This document shows, piece by piece, positions 25,284-35,214 of a DNA stretch of 64,000 nt. The notes under the pieces were generated by a model. The model searched no databases, was not told the DNA's origin, and worked only from the letters and a program-made list of their open reading frames with translations. How positions within the stretch are numbered: the stretch's first letter is position 1; every line of letters begins with the position of its first letter. Both the position numbers and the translations under genes were made by a program. This DNA is from Exiguobacterium sibiricum 7-3 (GTDB lineage Bacteria; Bacillota; Bacilli; Exiguobacteriales; Exiguobacteriaceae). Location: NCBI RefSeq assembly GCF_000620865.1, contig NZ_KK211190.1:2646914-2710913 (forward strand), written 5' to 3'.

Positions 25284-27821
25284 TTAGACATTCTCGGTAA
25301 TGTGTAACGGCAACTGGACCGTAAACGTACTGCCTTGTCCTTCTTTTGACTCGACATGAATCACACCGTCGTGTTCTTTGACGATTTCCTTGCAAATCGA
25401 TAATCCAAGACCCGTTCCACCAATCCGGCGTGTATCTGAGTTATCGACCCGATAAAATTTATCGAACAGTTGGGAGAAGGCATAATGTGGAATGCCAATC
25501 CCGTGATCCGTGATCCGAATTGTGGCATTTTCTTCATCGGTGCCGATACTGACTTCAATTAATCCACCTTCTGGTGAATACTTAATCGCGTTATTCACCA
25601 AGTTGTTCAGTAATTGTTTAATGCGCGCTTCATCACCAATGATTGCCGGACGTTCCGTCCCTAACATTCGGACACGAATGTCATGTTGTCCATTCGACAC
25701 ATCATATAAGTCGACGACCTGCTGAACGATTGTACATAAATCAAGATGCGCCATTTGGTACAGTTGTCCTCCGGACTGCATCCGCTGAACATCCAAGAAA
25801 TCGGTCACCAAATTCGACAACCGTTCCGTTTCCGTATGAATCGTCGCTAAATACTTCCGTTGCTTCATCGTATCGATCTCACGGTTCAACATCAGCTCCG
25901 TAAATCCATAAATCGACGAGAGTGGTGTGCGCAATTCATGCGATACGGTTGAGACCAGTTCAGTTTTTAATCGATCGGCCTCTGTTTCCCGGGTAATATC
26001 CCGAATGACCAGGATGACACCTTTCCAGCCACCCTCAATATCAATCCGCTCTGCATAGACTTCTAAATGGGCCGTATTGTTTCGAACATCAAATTGAACT
26101 TTATCCGGAGAGACATCTCCTGCCCGAATCAAGGTCAAATAATCATTAAAACGATCGACATCATCCACGATATTACGCATCACTTCAATCACATAACTGC
26201 CGGATGATAACGTCCGGTCTTTCGTGAACTCTGACTGGAGTTCCGGTACAAGTTCAAACAAGGGACGGTTCACGTATAATTCATCATTTCCGTCTTCCAG
26301 ATAAATGATGGCTTCTCGAATCGAATCAAGAACTTGTTCCGTTTTTTGTTTCTCTTGTTTCATCTCGTCATAAGAACGTGTCCGAAGCAATGATAACGTC
26401 ATCTGTTGGGAAAACTCACGCATATCGGCTAATTGTTGCGCTTTATACGTCGACTGGTAACGTACCATGTAAACCGCCGCCATTAACTGATTTGTTGATG
26501 GATCGTAAATCGGCAGTGCGACTTCATGGGTACTGAAGCTGTAAGGAACATCATCCTTCCGGGAAACCCGTTTCTCTGACTGGACAACTTGATTGCGAAG
26601 CATCATCCGATTGAGGACAGATGTTTCATCTTCTAATAATGCCTCGACTTGTTGAATCTTCATCCCGTTTGTCGTAGCTCCGATATACTGTCCATCCTCA
26701 TATAATAGTAAGGAACCATACTCAGAGGACGTGATTTCTAACATCTTCCGCACGATGGCCGGATACGACTCCACCGTCTCACGGACCGCAAGTGCTTCTG
26801 TCAACTCACTTCGCATTTTCAGCTTTTCCTCGTTTTGCTTGGTCGTTTGATATGCTTCTTCCAATTCTTCCTGTTGTGCTTGGAGCTCTTCCTGTTGTGC
26901 AAGCAATTCCTCACTTTGCGCCTGTAACTCTTCGTTTTTCCCTTGTATTGCTTCTGTATGGGAGCTGGTTGTCACTGCCATTTGATTAAAGGATGACCGA
27001 AGCATTCCAATTTCATCGGTGCGTTGCTCATTTAAGTCCATTTCAATCGGTTCGTTCCGCGATAACTTTTGATTGTCATCAATCAGACGCAACAGTTGTT
27101 TCGTCATACGTCGGATAAATGGATGCACGAACAATAAAATAAACCCAACCAACACTAAGATGCTCGAAATCCAAATCCACTGTGTTTTTGCGACTTCACT
27201 CCGCAGATTCATGACGGCATTTTCCTGTTGAGCTTGTAAATTATCTCGGTAATCCTCAAGTGCCACTGATGCCCGTTCGATATCCGGTGTAATATCAATT
27301 GATCCGTCCGCTGAAGGTTTCAATTGTCCCTGCTCGACAAGCCGTTTTGCAATCGGCAATGAAAACAGACTGTCACCTTGTAAAAAATCTTCATTAATCT
27401 TATTGTCTTTTTTTCCATTGACGTATGATTGCGTGACCGGGAAAAGCGCTCCGTAATACAAGTCATATAAATTCATCATCTGTGCAGCAAATTCTTCTTC
27501 TTCATCTGTTTTTGCTTTACGGGAAAACCAATCGGTCTCACTCTTGATTTCGGTTCGTAAATCCTCGACTTCATCAAACCGGTCTTGATCTCCGAAAATG
27601 ACGAATCCCCGAAGCCCGAATTGAACGGTCTGCCAGTTATCCCACAGCGTATCTGCCCGTCGGTTTTGCTCGCTGATAATCTCCAGATTGTTACGCGATG
27701 ACTCGATCCTGCCCTCCATATAATCGTAGACAAAAAACGAGGTGACTGAAACCAACACGAGTACGGTATAAAAAACTGCCAACAATTGCCTTCCGATCCG
27801 CCTCCGAATCCATTTGATCAT
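25284..27821 (-). CDS. Orphan sensor histidine kinase with CHASE3-like, HAMP, GAF and PAS regions
   Basis: This 845-residue kinase has TM1 at residues ~12-34, an extracytoplasmic CHASE3-like region (FGLRGFVIFGDQDRF), TM2 at ~213-235 and HAMP at ~236-290. A Gln/Glu-rich coiled coil (~285-340), a GAF-like region (~345-490) and a PAS-like region (~500-615) follow. HisKA carries the phosphoacceptor His628 in VSHELRTP, and HATPase_c has NNLVNNAIKYSPEGG, DHGIGI and GTGLGL. The signal is unknown. No response regulator gene adjoins it, so its partner lies elsewhere. GAGGAGG lies 8 bases before the ATG. Confidence 0.93.
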   Translation of the reverse strand: MIKWIRRRIGRQLLAVFYTVLVLVSVTSFFVYDYMEGRIESSRNNLEIISEQNRRADTLWDNWQTVQFGLRGFVIFGDQDRFDEVEDLRTEIKSETDWFSRKAKTDEEEEFAAQMMNLYDLYYGALFPVTQSYVNGKKDNKINEDFLQGDSLFSLPIAKRLVEQGQLKPSADGSIDITPDIERASVALEDYRDNLQAQQENAVMNLRSEVAKTQWIWISSILVLVGFILLFVHPFIRRMTKQLLRLIDDNQKLSRNEPIEMDLNEQRTDEIGMLRSSFNQMAVTTSSHTEAIQGKNEELQAQSEELLAQQEELQAQQEELEEAYQTTKQNEEKLKMRSELTEALAVRETVESYPAIVRKMLEITSSEYGSLLLYEDGQYIGATTNGMKIQQVEALLEDETSVLNRMMLRNQVVQSEKRVSRKDDVPYSFSTHEVALPIYDPSTNQLMAAVYMVRYQSTYKAQQLADMREFSQQMTLSLLRTRSYDEMKQEKQKTEQVLDSIREAIIYLEDGNDELYVNRPLFELVPELQSEFTKDRTLSSGSYVIEVMRNIVDDVDRFNDYLTLIRAGDVSPDKVQFDVRNNTAHLEVYAERIDIEGGWKGVILVIRDITRETEADRLKTELVSTVSHELRTPLSSIYGFTELMLNREIDTMKQRKYLATIHTETERLSNLVTDFLDVQRMQSGGQLYQMAHLDLCTIVQQVVDLYDVSNGQHDIRVRMLGTERPAIIGDEARIKQLLNNLVNNAIKYSPEGGLIEVSIGTDEENATIRITDHGIGIPHYAFSQLFDKFYRVDNSDTRRIGGTGLGLSICKEIVKEHDGVIHVESKEGQGSTFTVQLPLHITENV

Positions 27822-27930
27822 GAAATATCCTCCTCATCATCCTCGTAGAATGATGCTTTTTTGAAATAAATGTAATCACTTAAAAGTATCATAATTCTAA
27901 AAAAAATACTTTAAAAATAAGATATCTGGT

Positions 27931-27972
27931 AAAAAAAACAAGCCTTTTCCGTTTTACCCGAAAAAGGCTTGT
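27931..27972 (-). terminator. Terminator of the subtilase gene
   Basis: A 14-bp stem (27938-27951 with 27959-27972) is followed on the minus strand by eight T's. Confidence 0.85.
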
Positions 27973-27980
27973 CTGAAGAC

Positions 27981-30893
27981 TTATTTTTTAGCTTTTTTGA
28001 CGACGATTGACGTGCTCGTACTTTTTTGTTTAAAGCTGTTTTCAACATAAACAGAAAGCTTTGCTCCTGCTTTTTGTTTGGCAATCTTGACTGTGAACGT
28101 ACCTTTTGAAGTGACCGTTCCTTTACCGATTACTTTTTGCTTTGCGTTTTGAACATAGACACGCGCTTTTTTCTCACCTGTCCCGGTTACTTTCGTTTGA
28201 CCGGCTGTGACTGTTTTGACTTTTGGTGCCACTGGAGGAGCAACAACTGTAATCACTGTCGCTTTACTCGAACGGTTCGCAATGTCTTTCACTGTGATAG
28301 CAAGGCGGGCATTCGGTGCTTGTTTTTTGACCTTCACCGTGAACTTCCCTTTGCTGTCGACAGTTGCTGTACCGACGACTTTATTTTTTGCATCTTTGAT
28401 CGTGATTTTACCTTTGGCAATCGCTGTCCCTGTTACGGTTGTAGCACCGGCGAGGACACGATTGACTTTCGGAGCAGCCGGAGCCTTTCCTGGTAAAACT
28501 TCTGTCCGTTCCGATGTTACATCAAGACCATTCGCATAACGAATCGTCAAGACGGATGCTTTTTCCTGACGGGGAATCGTCACACTGTATTTACCGGCTG
28601 TTGCTGTTGTTTTTGCTAACATTTTTGCTGTGTCTTTTGTATCCGTCAACTTTTTCGTCGACCAGATTTCAACTTTTGTACCCGTTTTGACTTGTCCACT
28701 GACAACGAGTTTGTTGTCATAGACCGGATTTACTTTTCCGTTTAAGTGCAGTTGAGAGATGGCACGTGTGATGTTGACTTTTCCATATCCCGAGACCGGG
28801 CTGACGAATGCCGGGAAGTCCGGAGTGCTGTCCTTCTCGTATCCTGGTGGATATTCATCTTCCATATCTTCGTCTTCATCGTACCAATCATTCGGATTCT
28901 CAAAGGCGAGTGGTTCCGCACTCGTCCGTAAGATTGTCTCGATTTGTTTTGGTGTCAGTTTGGAATCGAGTGACGCAAGAATTCCAGCGACTGCTGCGAC
29001 ATGTGGTGACGCCATGCTTGTTCCGTCCATGTAGACTGTATTACCGTCCGGGACAAGACTTGCGATTTTCGAACCTGGTGCAACTACATCGAGTCCGATG
29101 CCGTAGTTCGAGTAATCGGCAACCATGCCGAGCGGGTTAGTTGCGCCGACCGAGATCGCATACTCAGAGCTCGCCGGGAAACCAACAGACATATCATATT
29201 CGTTACCTGACGCTGCGACGACCGTTACACCATGATCTGCCGCATATTTCATCATATACGCCATCGTCCGGCTTTCACCGCCGCCAAGACTCATGTTGAT
29301 GATTTTTGCCCCGTGATCGACTGCATATTTAATTCCGAGTGCAATTGCATCGGTTTCACCTTCACCGTTAGCGTTCAAAACCTTAACGGGAAGAATTTTT
29401 GCTGACTGATGGATACCGCGAATCCCGTAATCATTTTCGAGAGCCGCTGCGATCACACCTGAGACGTGTGTTCCGTGACCGTTATCGTCGAGTGCATTTC
29501 CGTTACCATTCACATCGACGTAGTTCTTTTCCTGGGCAATATCAACTTTTCCTTGGAAGTCCTTGAGGCGATAATCGACCCCTGTATCAATAACTGCAAT
29601 CGTGACTGGTTTTAACTTTTGACCTGCATTGTTTTTCAAGAATTTTTCGAATCCGATTCCCGCATCCGGGAACTGTTCGACGCTCGATTTTTGGTTGAGC
29701 GACCATTGATAGTCGTAGTTGATGTCTCCTGTTGCACGGTATGTCTGGACTTCTTCGACATACTCCACAGCATTTGATTTCTTTAACGATTGTTTGAGAA
29801 CGGCTGCCGACTGATTTTTAACTGTCGGATCTTCCGTGACGATGACAAACTCACCGGTTTTACCAAGCGACAACTTCTCAACGTCTGTTGCCTGTGTGCC
29901 GGCGATTTTCATCGTCCGCTGCGTGTGACCCGGTTTCAACTTAACGATGAACCGTGTTTTCGCTTCTGACTTCACTTGAATCCCGAACGGTTTGAATGCT
30001 TCTGTTAAATCTGAACCGCCGATGCTTTCAATGTTCGCCGTTTTTGCGACTTGATTGATTTCCGTTGCGATGACTTCCGGTGACGCGTCACGTGTCAAGG
30101 CATATAAACGGTTGACCGCTGCTTGGTCGGTTTTCGTCAATGTGTACGCTGTCCCGTTGACAAGAGCTGTCATGGCCGGCTTCAGTGATTTTAAATCTTC
30201 GTAAGCTTGTGTCCGTTTATCCTTGTTAAATAATAATGTTTTAACGACATACGGTGATGCTTTGTAATACAACGAGGTTAAGCTGCGTCCTTGTTCCGAT
30301 TGGCTCAACACTTGTTTTTGAATCGCATGCATCAAGGCAAGCATCGGTTTTTCGTCCGACGTTTGTTTGAGTGCTTCTTCCGCCATACAGCTCATATCGC
30401 TGATCGGCTCGTATTCAACCGCCAGCTTAACATTGTTGTACGTCAACTTGACGTTTGCTGGTTTGACCGTTTTAACTTCTTCCGTCTCCGGATAATAATC
30501 GACTTTGACGTAGTACGGTCCGTCCCATGCATAAGGAACAGCCAGCTTCGTGATGTCTTTGTCACTTGGTTCCGCGTATCCGCGGTAACGGTCAAAGGTC
30601 TCATCCTTCGAAGCCATCTCTTCACTTGGGTAAGCCGTTACTTCAATCGGCTGATCCGTATCAATCGATAATTCAAAGTGTGTCGCCGTTTTTTCAATTC
30701 CGGCCTGGTGTTCGACCTTATACCAGTATGTATTCTTTTTCTCTACTCCGGTTTCAAGAACTGTTTCCTGTCCGGCTTTTAATAAGACAGCTTCCGACAA
30801 TTCACTTGCCGCTGCCGTTTTCACAGCTGACGGCCCAATTCCGAGTGTCAGAATCAAACAGCTCAGCATGAGCCAAATCGTTAACTTTTTCAC
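27981..30893 (-). CDS. Secreted S8 (subtilisin-like) serine protease with C-terminal repeat domains
   Basis: This 970-residue secreted protease has a signal peptide (VKKLTIWLMLSCLILTLGIG, cleavage near the AxA after residue ~30), a long N-terminal region and an I9-like propeptide (~320-400). The S8 catalytic domain has Asp in VIDTGVDYR (~436), His in GHGTHVSGV (~473) and Ser in GTSMASPHVAAVAG (~624), so the triad is complete. The C-terminus (~790-970) has three Ig-like repeats rich in Thr, Val and Lys (TVTGT...KGKFTVKV pattern), which probably bind the cell wall or other polymers. I chose the GTG at 30893 because GAGGAGG lies 6 bases before it; a TTG upstream is inside that site. Confidence 0.9.
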   Translation of the reverse strand: MKKLTIWLMLSCLILTLGIGPSAVKTAAASELSEAVLLKAGQETVLETGVEKKNTYWYKVEHQAGIEKTATHFELSIDTDQPIEVTAYPSEEMASKDETFDRYRGYAEPSDKDITKLAVPYAWDGPYYVKVDYYPETEEVKTVKPANVKLTYNNVKLAVEYEPISDMSCMAEEALKQTSDEKPMLALMHAIQKQVLSQSEQGRSLTSLYYKASPYVVKTLLFNKDKRTQAYEDLKSLKPAMTALVNGTAYTLTKTDQAAVNRLYALTRDASPEVIATEINQVAKTANIESIGGSDLTEAFKPFGIQVKSEAKTRFIVKLKPGHTQRTMKIAGTQATDVEKLSLGKTGEFVIVTEDPTVKNQSAAVLKQSLKKSNAVEYVEEVQTYRATGDINYDYQWSLNQKSSVEQFPDAGIGFEKFLKNNAGQKLKPVTIAVIDTGVDYRLKDFQGKVDIAQEKNYVDVNGNGNALDDNGHGTHVSGVIAAALENDYGIRGIHQSAKILPVKVLNANGEGETDAIALGIKYAVDHGAKIINMSLGGGESRTMAYMMKYAADHGVTVVAASGNEYDMSVGFPASSEYAISVGATNPLGMVADYSNYGIGLDVVAPGSKIASLVPDGNTVYMDGTSMASPHVAAVAGILASLDSKLTPKQIETILRTSAEPLAFENPNDWYDEDEDMEDEYPPGYEKDSTPDFPAFVSPVSGYGKVNITRAISQLHLNGKVNPVYDNKLVVSGQVKTGTKVEIWSTKKLTDTKDTAKMLAKTTATAGKYSVTIPRQEKASVLTIRYANGLDVTSERTEVLPGKAPAAPKVNRVLAGATTVTGTAIAKGKITIKDAKNKVVGTATVDSKGKFTVKVKKQAPNARLAITVKDIANRSSKATVITVVAPPVAPKVKTVTAGQTKVTGTGEKKARVYVQNAKQKVIGKGTVTSKGTFTVKIAKQKAGAKLSVYVENSFKQKSTSTSIVVKKAKK

Positions 30894-30921
30894 GACGTTC
30901 CTCCTCAAGATATGATCTTAC

Positions 30922-30942
30922 ATTGTTTATAGTATAAACAAT
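30922..30942 (-). promoter_or_regulatory. Perfect palindrome over the subtilase promoter
   Basis: ATTGTTTATA-G-TATAAACAAT is a perfect 21-nt palindrome. TATACT on the minus strand lies within it and makes a good -10. A regulator dimer site is likely. The core ATAGTAT fits the ATANTAT core of the ScoC/Hpr consensus RATANTATY, but the flanking bases do not. Confidence 0.55.
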
Positions 30943-30996
30943 ATTTGGATAAAATGGATAGTTATTTTTAGAATGTCTACCTTACATTTTCGAAAG

Positions 30997-31032
30997 AAAA
31001 AGGATTTTTCACGAAAGTGAAAAATCCTTTTT
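30997..31032 (-). terminator. Terminator of the msrAB gene
   Basis: A perfect 16-bp stem (30997-31012 with 31017-31032) with a GAAA-type loop ends in T's on the minus strand. Confidence 0.85.
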
Positions 31033-31038
31033 AGCTAA

Positions 31039-32139
31039 TTATTTAAATTCAGAAACATACTGACCGTAACCTTCTTTTTTAAGATCGGCTTTCGGTACAA
31101 ATCGTAAAGCGGCTGAGTTCATACAGTATCGTAAGCCTGTCGGTTCAGGACCATCGTTAAAGACATGACCAAGATGGGCATTCCCGTGCCGGCTTCTGAC
31201 TTCCATCCGCTTCATCCCTAATGCAAAATCACTTTTCTCAATGATATTTCCTTTTTCTAACGGTCGAATGAAACTCGGCCATCCGGTTTTCGAATCAAAT
31301 TTATCATTAGAAGAAAATAACGGTTCGCCGGAAATCAGATCGACGTAAATCCCGTCCGCCTTCAAATCATGGTACGGATTGTCGAATGCCGGTTCTGTCC
31401 CATCTTCCTGGGTCACTTTATACTGAATATCCGTCAACTTCGCTTTGATTTGTTCGTCGGTCAATTTCGAATACTTGGGTAAATCCAGTTTTGGTTGATC
31501 ATTCCAATATCGATTGATGAAGTCATCACGTCCGGATGCAGCCCGGTAAAATTTATATTTCTTTTCGCTCTTCAAATAATAGTCTTGATGATACGCTTCT
31601 GCCTCATAGAACGGACCGGCTTCAATTAACGGCGTGACGATTTTTTTGTCAAAGATGCCGCTTGCTGCCAAATCTTTCTTCGATTGTTCCGCAATCTGCT
31701 TTTGTTCCGCATTCGTATAGAAAATCGCTGTCGTATAGGATTCGCCTTGATCGACAAACTGACCGTTTGGATCGGTCGGATCGATTTGACGCCAGTAGAC
31801 ATCAAGCAATTGTTTATACGAGATGACCGATGGATCAAACGTGATCAGGACTGCTTCCCGGTGACCGGTCGTCTCCGCCGACACTTGGTTATACGTCGGA
31901 TTTTCAACATCTCCACCGGTATAACCGGAGATGACTGATTTGACTCCTTTTAACTCTTCAAACGGCGGTTCCATACACCAGAAACATCCTCCGGCAAGAA
32001 TTGCCGTCTCTTCTTTTGTATACGACAGCTCTTTGCTTCCGCTCGATTTTGCCTGTTGTTGCTGGAAAATAAAGTAGCCGCCAATCATAATCGCAATCAA
32101 TGCTACGACCGATAGAATCGTCAACATCCGTTTCTTCAT
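31039..32139 (-). CDS. msrAB: Membrane-anchored methionine sulfoxide reductase MsrA-MsrB fusion
   Basis: This 366-residue fusion reduces both diastereomers of methionine sulfoxide. The N-terminus has one membrane helix (residues ~6-25) and places the rest outside the cytoplasm. MsrA covers ~40-215 with GCFWC (catalytic Cys52), and MsrB covers ~225-350 with [11 protein letters not shown] (catalytic Cys339). The zinc-binding CxxC pairs of one MsrB class are not visible. Surface-attached MsrAB repairs oxidised surface proteins in other Gram-positives. AAGGAGGG lies before the ATG, and the divergent DUF302 gene shares the upstream region. Confidence 0.94.
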   Translation of the reverse strand: MKKRMLTILSVVALIAIMIGGYFIFQQQQAKSSGSKELSYTKEETAILAGGCFWCMEPPFEELKGVKSVISGYTGGDVENPTYNQVSAETTGHREAVLITFDPSVISYKQLLDVYWRQIDPTDPNGQFVDQGESYTTAIFYTNAEQKQIAEQSKKDLAASGIFDKKIVTPLIEAGPFYEAEAYHQDYYLKSEKKYKFYRAASGRDDFINRYWNDQPKLDLPKYSKLTDEQIKAKLTDIQYKVTQEDGTEPAFDNPYHDLKADGIYVDLISGEPLFSSNDKFDSKTGWPSFIRPLEKGNIIEKSDFALGMKRMEVRSRHGNAHLGHVFNDGPEPTGLRYCMNSAALRFVPKADLKKEGYGQYVSEFK

Positions 32140-32326
32140 CTCCCCTCACCCTCCTTTTTTAAGCTTACGTCCCCCACTGTCTGATGGATGTCTTTTTTCT
32201 AATGTACCTTGATTTCCCACAGTTTGTCGCCCAGTCTGCTTTCATTTGGCATATTCAAAACATACGATTCATCCTCTTGAAAGAGGGAAATACATCTAAG
32301 ACACTAAAAAACCGGGAGGGGTATTC

Positions 32327-32713
32327 ATGTTTGACTATACAGTCAACTCGAATCATTCAACGGAGAAAACAATCGAACGTCTGAAGACAGAACTTGCTGA
32401 GGTTTCGTTTGGCGTCTTATGGGAGTTTGATTTAGCGAAAAAATTTGCCGAAAAAGAGTTACCGTTTGACGACCAATATCATATCCTTGAAGTCTGCAAT
32501 CCGAAAGAAGCCCACCGTGTCTTATCGGCTGAACGACGGGCCGGCTACTTTTTGCCGTGTAAGCTCGCTGTCTATACAGAAGGCGGACAAACGAAAATCG
32601 GAATGCCGCGCCCGACCTCACTGATCGGTTTGGTCGAAGACGACGAACTGAAGCAAGTCGCACTCGATGTCGAACGACAACTCGTTGACGTCATCGAAAA
32701 AAGTCGCCTGTAA
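32327..32713 (+). CDS. DUF302 domain protein
   Basis: This 128-residue cytoplasmic protein has the DUF302 pattern: an N-terminal YTVNSNHSTEKTIERLKTELAEVSFGVLWEFDL, then YHILEVCNPKEAHRVL and a C-terminal helix. DUF302 proteins are small alpha/beta proteins of unknown function. GGGAGGGG lies 7 bases before the ATG. A strong bidirectional hairpin follows. No clear operon partner is present; it is divergent from msrAB and convergent with the sulfur cluster. Confidence 0.82.
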   Translation: MFDYTVNSNHSTEKTIERLKTELAEVSFGVLWEFDLAKKFAEKELPFDDQYHILEVCNPKEAHRVLSAERRAGYFLPCKLAVYTEGGQTKIGMPRPTSLIGLVEDDELKQVALDVERQLVDVIEKSRL

Positions 32714-32722
32714 CTTCATCAG

Positions 32723-32767
32723 AAAAAGCGATACTTTGCTGACTTACAAGCAAAGTATCGCTTTTTT
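32723..32767. terminator. Terminator between the DUF302 gene and the sulfur cluster
   Basis: A perfect 18-bp stem (32723-32740 with 32749-32766) has an 8-nt loop, ending in T's. Confidence 0.85.
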
Positions 32768-32810
32768 GAATTCTTTCATAAATCCCGAGTTCTATCCAGT
32801 TCACTCCTTT

Positions 32811-32840
32811 AAAAAAAGAGGACTGTCGCCAGCCCTCCTT
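32811..32840 (-). terminator. Terminator of the sulfur operon
   Basis: A GC-rich stem with G-T pairs (AGGAGGGCT against AGTCCTCT region) is followed on the minus strand by seven T's, ten bases after the tusA stop. Confidence 0.7.
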
Positions 32841-32849
32841 CAACTTGAA

Positions 32850-33077
32850 TTATCCTTTTTGGATCCAGAATTTTAAGACGCTGGCCTCTTCTTCGTGTTT
32901 CACAAGCTCATGACCACCTGATTTTGCCCACGCTTGCAAATCATTTTTAGCCCCTTTGTCTGTTGCATGGATTTCAAGAACCTGTCCTGATTCAAGTCCT
33001 GCGATGGCTTTTTTTGTTTTGACGATGGGCATTGGGCAGGCAAGCCCTTTTGCGTCGAGTACGAGTTCTGATTTCAT
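32850..33077 (-). CDS. TusA-family sulfur carrier protein (YrkI-like)
   Basis: This 75-residue protein has the TusA/SirA signature CPMPIVKTKKAI with Cys14 as the persulfide carrier. TusA proteins pass sulfane sulfur between rhodaneses, DsrE-type proteins and other partners. The start at 33077 follows AGGAGG; the frame continues 46 codons upstream without a better site. It is the last gene in the sulfur operon, just after the MBL-rhodanese gene (34-bp gap). The same gene set occurs in the B. subtilis yrk region. Confidence 0.93.
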   Translation of the reverse strand: MKSELVLDAKGLACPMPIVKTKKAIAGLESGQVLEIHATDKGAKNDLQAWAKSGGHELVKHEEEASVLKFWIQKG

Positions 33078-33111
33078 AATGATAATTCCTCCTGAAGTAA
33101 GTTGTTTTTGT

Positions 33112-34248
33112 TTAACGGACGGCGCAACGGTTTGGTCCGACTTCCATCTCGCGTTGTGCTTCGAGACCCGGTGTCTGTTTCCCCATGTTTGTCTCACGAA
33201 TTTCTTGATAGGCATTTGGTTGCGGTGGAAGATTTTCGGTCACCATCTTCCGGAATGTTTCTTCATCTTCGATGTTCAAGCCGTGATTGTTTGCGAGTAA
33301 GATATCGAGTTTTTCTGCGACACTGCCGTCTTCATTTAACTCTTCGATCAGCATGAAATGGGCCGGTAAGACCATCAAATCTTTTGTGAGTTCGCGGTAC
33401 GTTTTGTAAAGCGACTCCCGCAGGTCACCGACCCAGTCTTCTGCCAGACCGGCTAAATCCGGACGACCAATCGAATCGATAAATAAGATATCACCCGTTA
33501 AGAGATATCGATTGTCGACAATAAACGACGTGGAACCGATTGTATGTCCCGGGGAATACAGTGCCCGGACATCGATTTTTGTATCGCCTACTTGAACGTG
33601 GCTTCCATCTTCGAGTGCTGCATAATCAAACGTGACATCTGTCGCATCTTTTGGTGGCAACCAGTAAGTCGCTCCCGTTTTTTCAGCAATCTCACGCCCG
33701 CCGGAAATGTGATCGGCGTGAAGATGTGTATCAAAGACATGCGTGATGGTAAGTTGACGCTCGTTGGCGTAATCGAGATAAACATCTGTCATCCGTGTTG
33801 CATCCACGAGGACGGCTTCGCCTTCCGAGATGATCATGTACGATAAACAACCTTTCCCGATCCGGACGAATTGAACGACTTCACCTTGATCTGCTCCAGT
33901 TTCATTTAATGATCCAAGTGAAATCGGCTCCAAGTGTTCGCTCCAGGCTTTCATGCCTCCTGAAAGATACGAGACGGTCCGTCCCGCTTCTTCCAATAAA
34001 TCCGCTACAAAAATCGATGATCCTTCTTTTGCACAGACGACGAGAACAGGTTCATCTGTCGGCAGTTGATCTAAAATATCTTCGACACCGTCGAGTAAAT
34101 CGAAATACGGAACATTGAGATACGAAAACTGTTCTCCTTCAATTTTCCAGTCTTGAAATGCATCTTCATTTCGGACATCTAAGATAAACATTTTTTCACG
34201 GTGAATGATTTTTTGCGTGACTTCTTTTGTTGTCATTGCTTGTGCCAT
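33112..34248 (-). CDS. Rhodanese-MBL fusion, persulfide dioxygenase-like (YrkH-like)
   Basis: This 378-residue protein has an N-terminal rhodanese domain (residues ~5-105) with Cys72 in VVCAKEGS, then a metallo-beta-lactamase domain (~125-340) with HLHADH at residues 175-180 and a later [11 protein letters not shown]. Members of this family oxidise low-molecular-weight persulfides to sulfite or thiosulfate, with the rhodanese domain handling sulfane sulfur. The domain order (rhodanese first) is the reverse of the CstB arrangement. AGGAGG precedes the ATG, and the gene starts 32 bp after yrkF-like. Confidence 0.9.
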   Translation of the reverse strand: MAQAMTTKEVTQKIIHREKMFILDVRNEDAFQDWKIEGEQFSYLNVPYFDLLDGVEDILDQLPTDEPVLVVCAKEGSSIFVADLLEEAGRTVSYLSGGMKAWSEHLEPISLGSLNETGADQGEVVQFVRIGKGCLSYMIISEGEAVLVDATRMTDVYLDYANERQLTITHVFDTHLHADHISGGREIAEKTGATYWLPPKDATDVTFDYAALEDGSHVQVGDTKIDVRALYSPGHTIGSTSFIVDNRYLLTGDILFIDSIGRPDLAGLAEDWVGDLRESLYKTYRELTKDLMVLPAHFMLIEELNEDGSVAEKLDILLANNHGLNIEDEETFRKMVTENLPPQPNAYQEIRETNMGKQTPGLEAQREMEVGPNRCAVR

Positions 34249-34280
34249 CTGCTTGATTCCTCCTGATCATAATTTACGGA

Positions 34281-34847
34281 TTAAATGGTTTGATTCGTGT
34301 CATACTTCCAGTCACTCATGCCAGGGATCACATTTTGAACGTTGAATCCTTTCACATCGAGCTGTTGGCAGGCTAAGTCACTCCGACTGCCTGTCCGACA
34401 GACGACATAAATCGTTTTCGATGTGTCGAGTTCTCCGATTCGCGTCTCCAGTTCACCGAGCGGAATGTTGACGGCATTCGGGATATGGCAGAACGCATAT
34501 TCAGCAGTTTCCCGGACGTCCAAAATGAGCGTATCCGGATTGTTGCGAACCGTTTCAACGGTCTCGTTCGTAACAACCGATTTAAATTCCGGTGCTTCTT
34601 GCTCGTCACCGGAAGATTTACGGACGTAATGCCGTAAGACATCTCCTTCTTCGATCGTTCCAAGATATTGATTCCCGGTACTGTTCGCCCAGGCACGAAG
34701 ATCGGCTGTTGATCCTTTGTCAGTTGCCTGAACTTCCACGACTTGACCCGGTTCCAGCGTCTTCATCGTTTTTTTCGTCCGAACAATCGGCATCGGACAT
34801 GCTAAACCACGTGCATCAAGTACGATATCCGTTTTGATAGTCTGCAA
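34281..34847 (-). CDS. TusA-rhodanese fusion (YrkF-like)
   Basis: This 188-residue protein fuses a TusA domain (residues ~1-76; CPMPIVRTKK with Cys17) to a rhodanese domain (~90-185; Cys150 in VVCRTGSRS). The two active cysteines in one chain should allow direct sulfur transfer from rhodanese to carrier. The start is a TTG at 34847 with AAAGGAGC about 9 bases upstream. A CstR-type palindrome (34864-34877) lies directly upstream of the ribosome binding site. It is the third-from-last gene in the operon. Confidence 0.92.
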   Translation of the reverse strand: MQTIKTDIVLDARGLACPMPIVRTKKTMKTLEPGQVVEVQATDKGSTADLRAWANSTGNQYLGTIEEGDVLRHYVRKSSGDEQEAPEFKSVVTNETVETVRNNPDTLILDVRETAEYAFCHIPNAVNIPLGELETRIGELDTSKTIYVVCRTGSRSDLACQQLDVKGFNVQNVIPGMSDWKYDTNQTI

Positions 34848-34863
34848 AAGTATTCGCTCCTTT

Positions 34864-34877
34864 TACCTATAGGGGTA
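34864..34877 (-). promoter_or_regulatory. CstR-type operator upstream of the TusA-rhodanese gene
   Basis: TACC-TATAGG-GGTA, the third copy of the palindrome seen at 36099-36112 and 36463-36478. It lies just before the ribosome binding site. Confidence 0.7.
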
Positions 34878-34895
34878 TAATTAAGATTAAAAAAA

Positions 34896-35192
34896 TTAGT
34901 TGGTTTTACCTTCGTACGACATCATGCCGCCATCCATATTGATGACATCAAAGCCTTGTCCTTCAAGGTACGTTGCTGCACGGCCACTGCGGGCACCAGA
35001 ACGGCACACCATGACATATTGTTTTTTCTTATCGAGTTCGTTCATTTTAAACTCGACGAGACCAAGTGGAATATGAATCGCTTCCGGGATCTTGCCTTCT
35101 TTGACTTCATCCACTTCGCGGACATCAATGATGTTGAGTTGTTCCCCGTTTTCAAGCTTTTCCTGTACTTCTTTTGCTGTGAATCGTTTCAT
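34896..35192 (-). CDS. Single-domain rhodanese sulfurtransferase
   Basis: This 98-residue cytoplasmic rhodanese has Cys63 in the loop MVCRSGARSGRA and the conserved DVREVDEV motif. It transfers sulfane sulfur from thiosulfate or persulfides in this family. The length is that of a GlpE/PspE-type single domain. GAGGAGG precedes the ATG. It lies between the membrane-anchored rhodanese and the TusA-rhodanese gene. Confidence 0.93.
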   Translation of the reverse strand: MKRFTAKEVQEKLENGEQLNIIDVREVDEVKEGKIPEAIHIPLGLVEFKMNELDKKKQYVMVCRSGARSGRAATYLEGQGFDVINMDGGMMSYEGKTN

Positions 35193-35214
35193 CTGTGATT
35201 CCTCCTCGTGTTTT

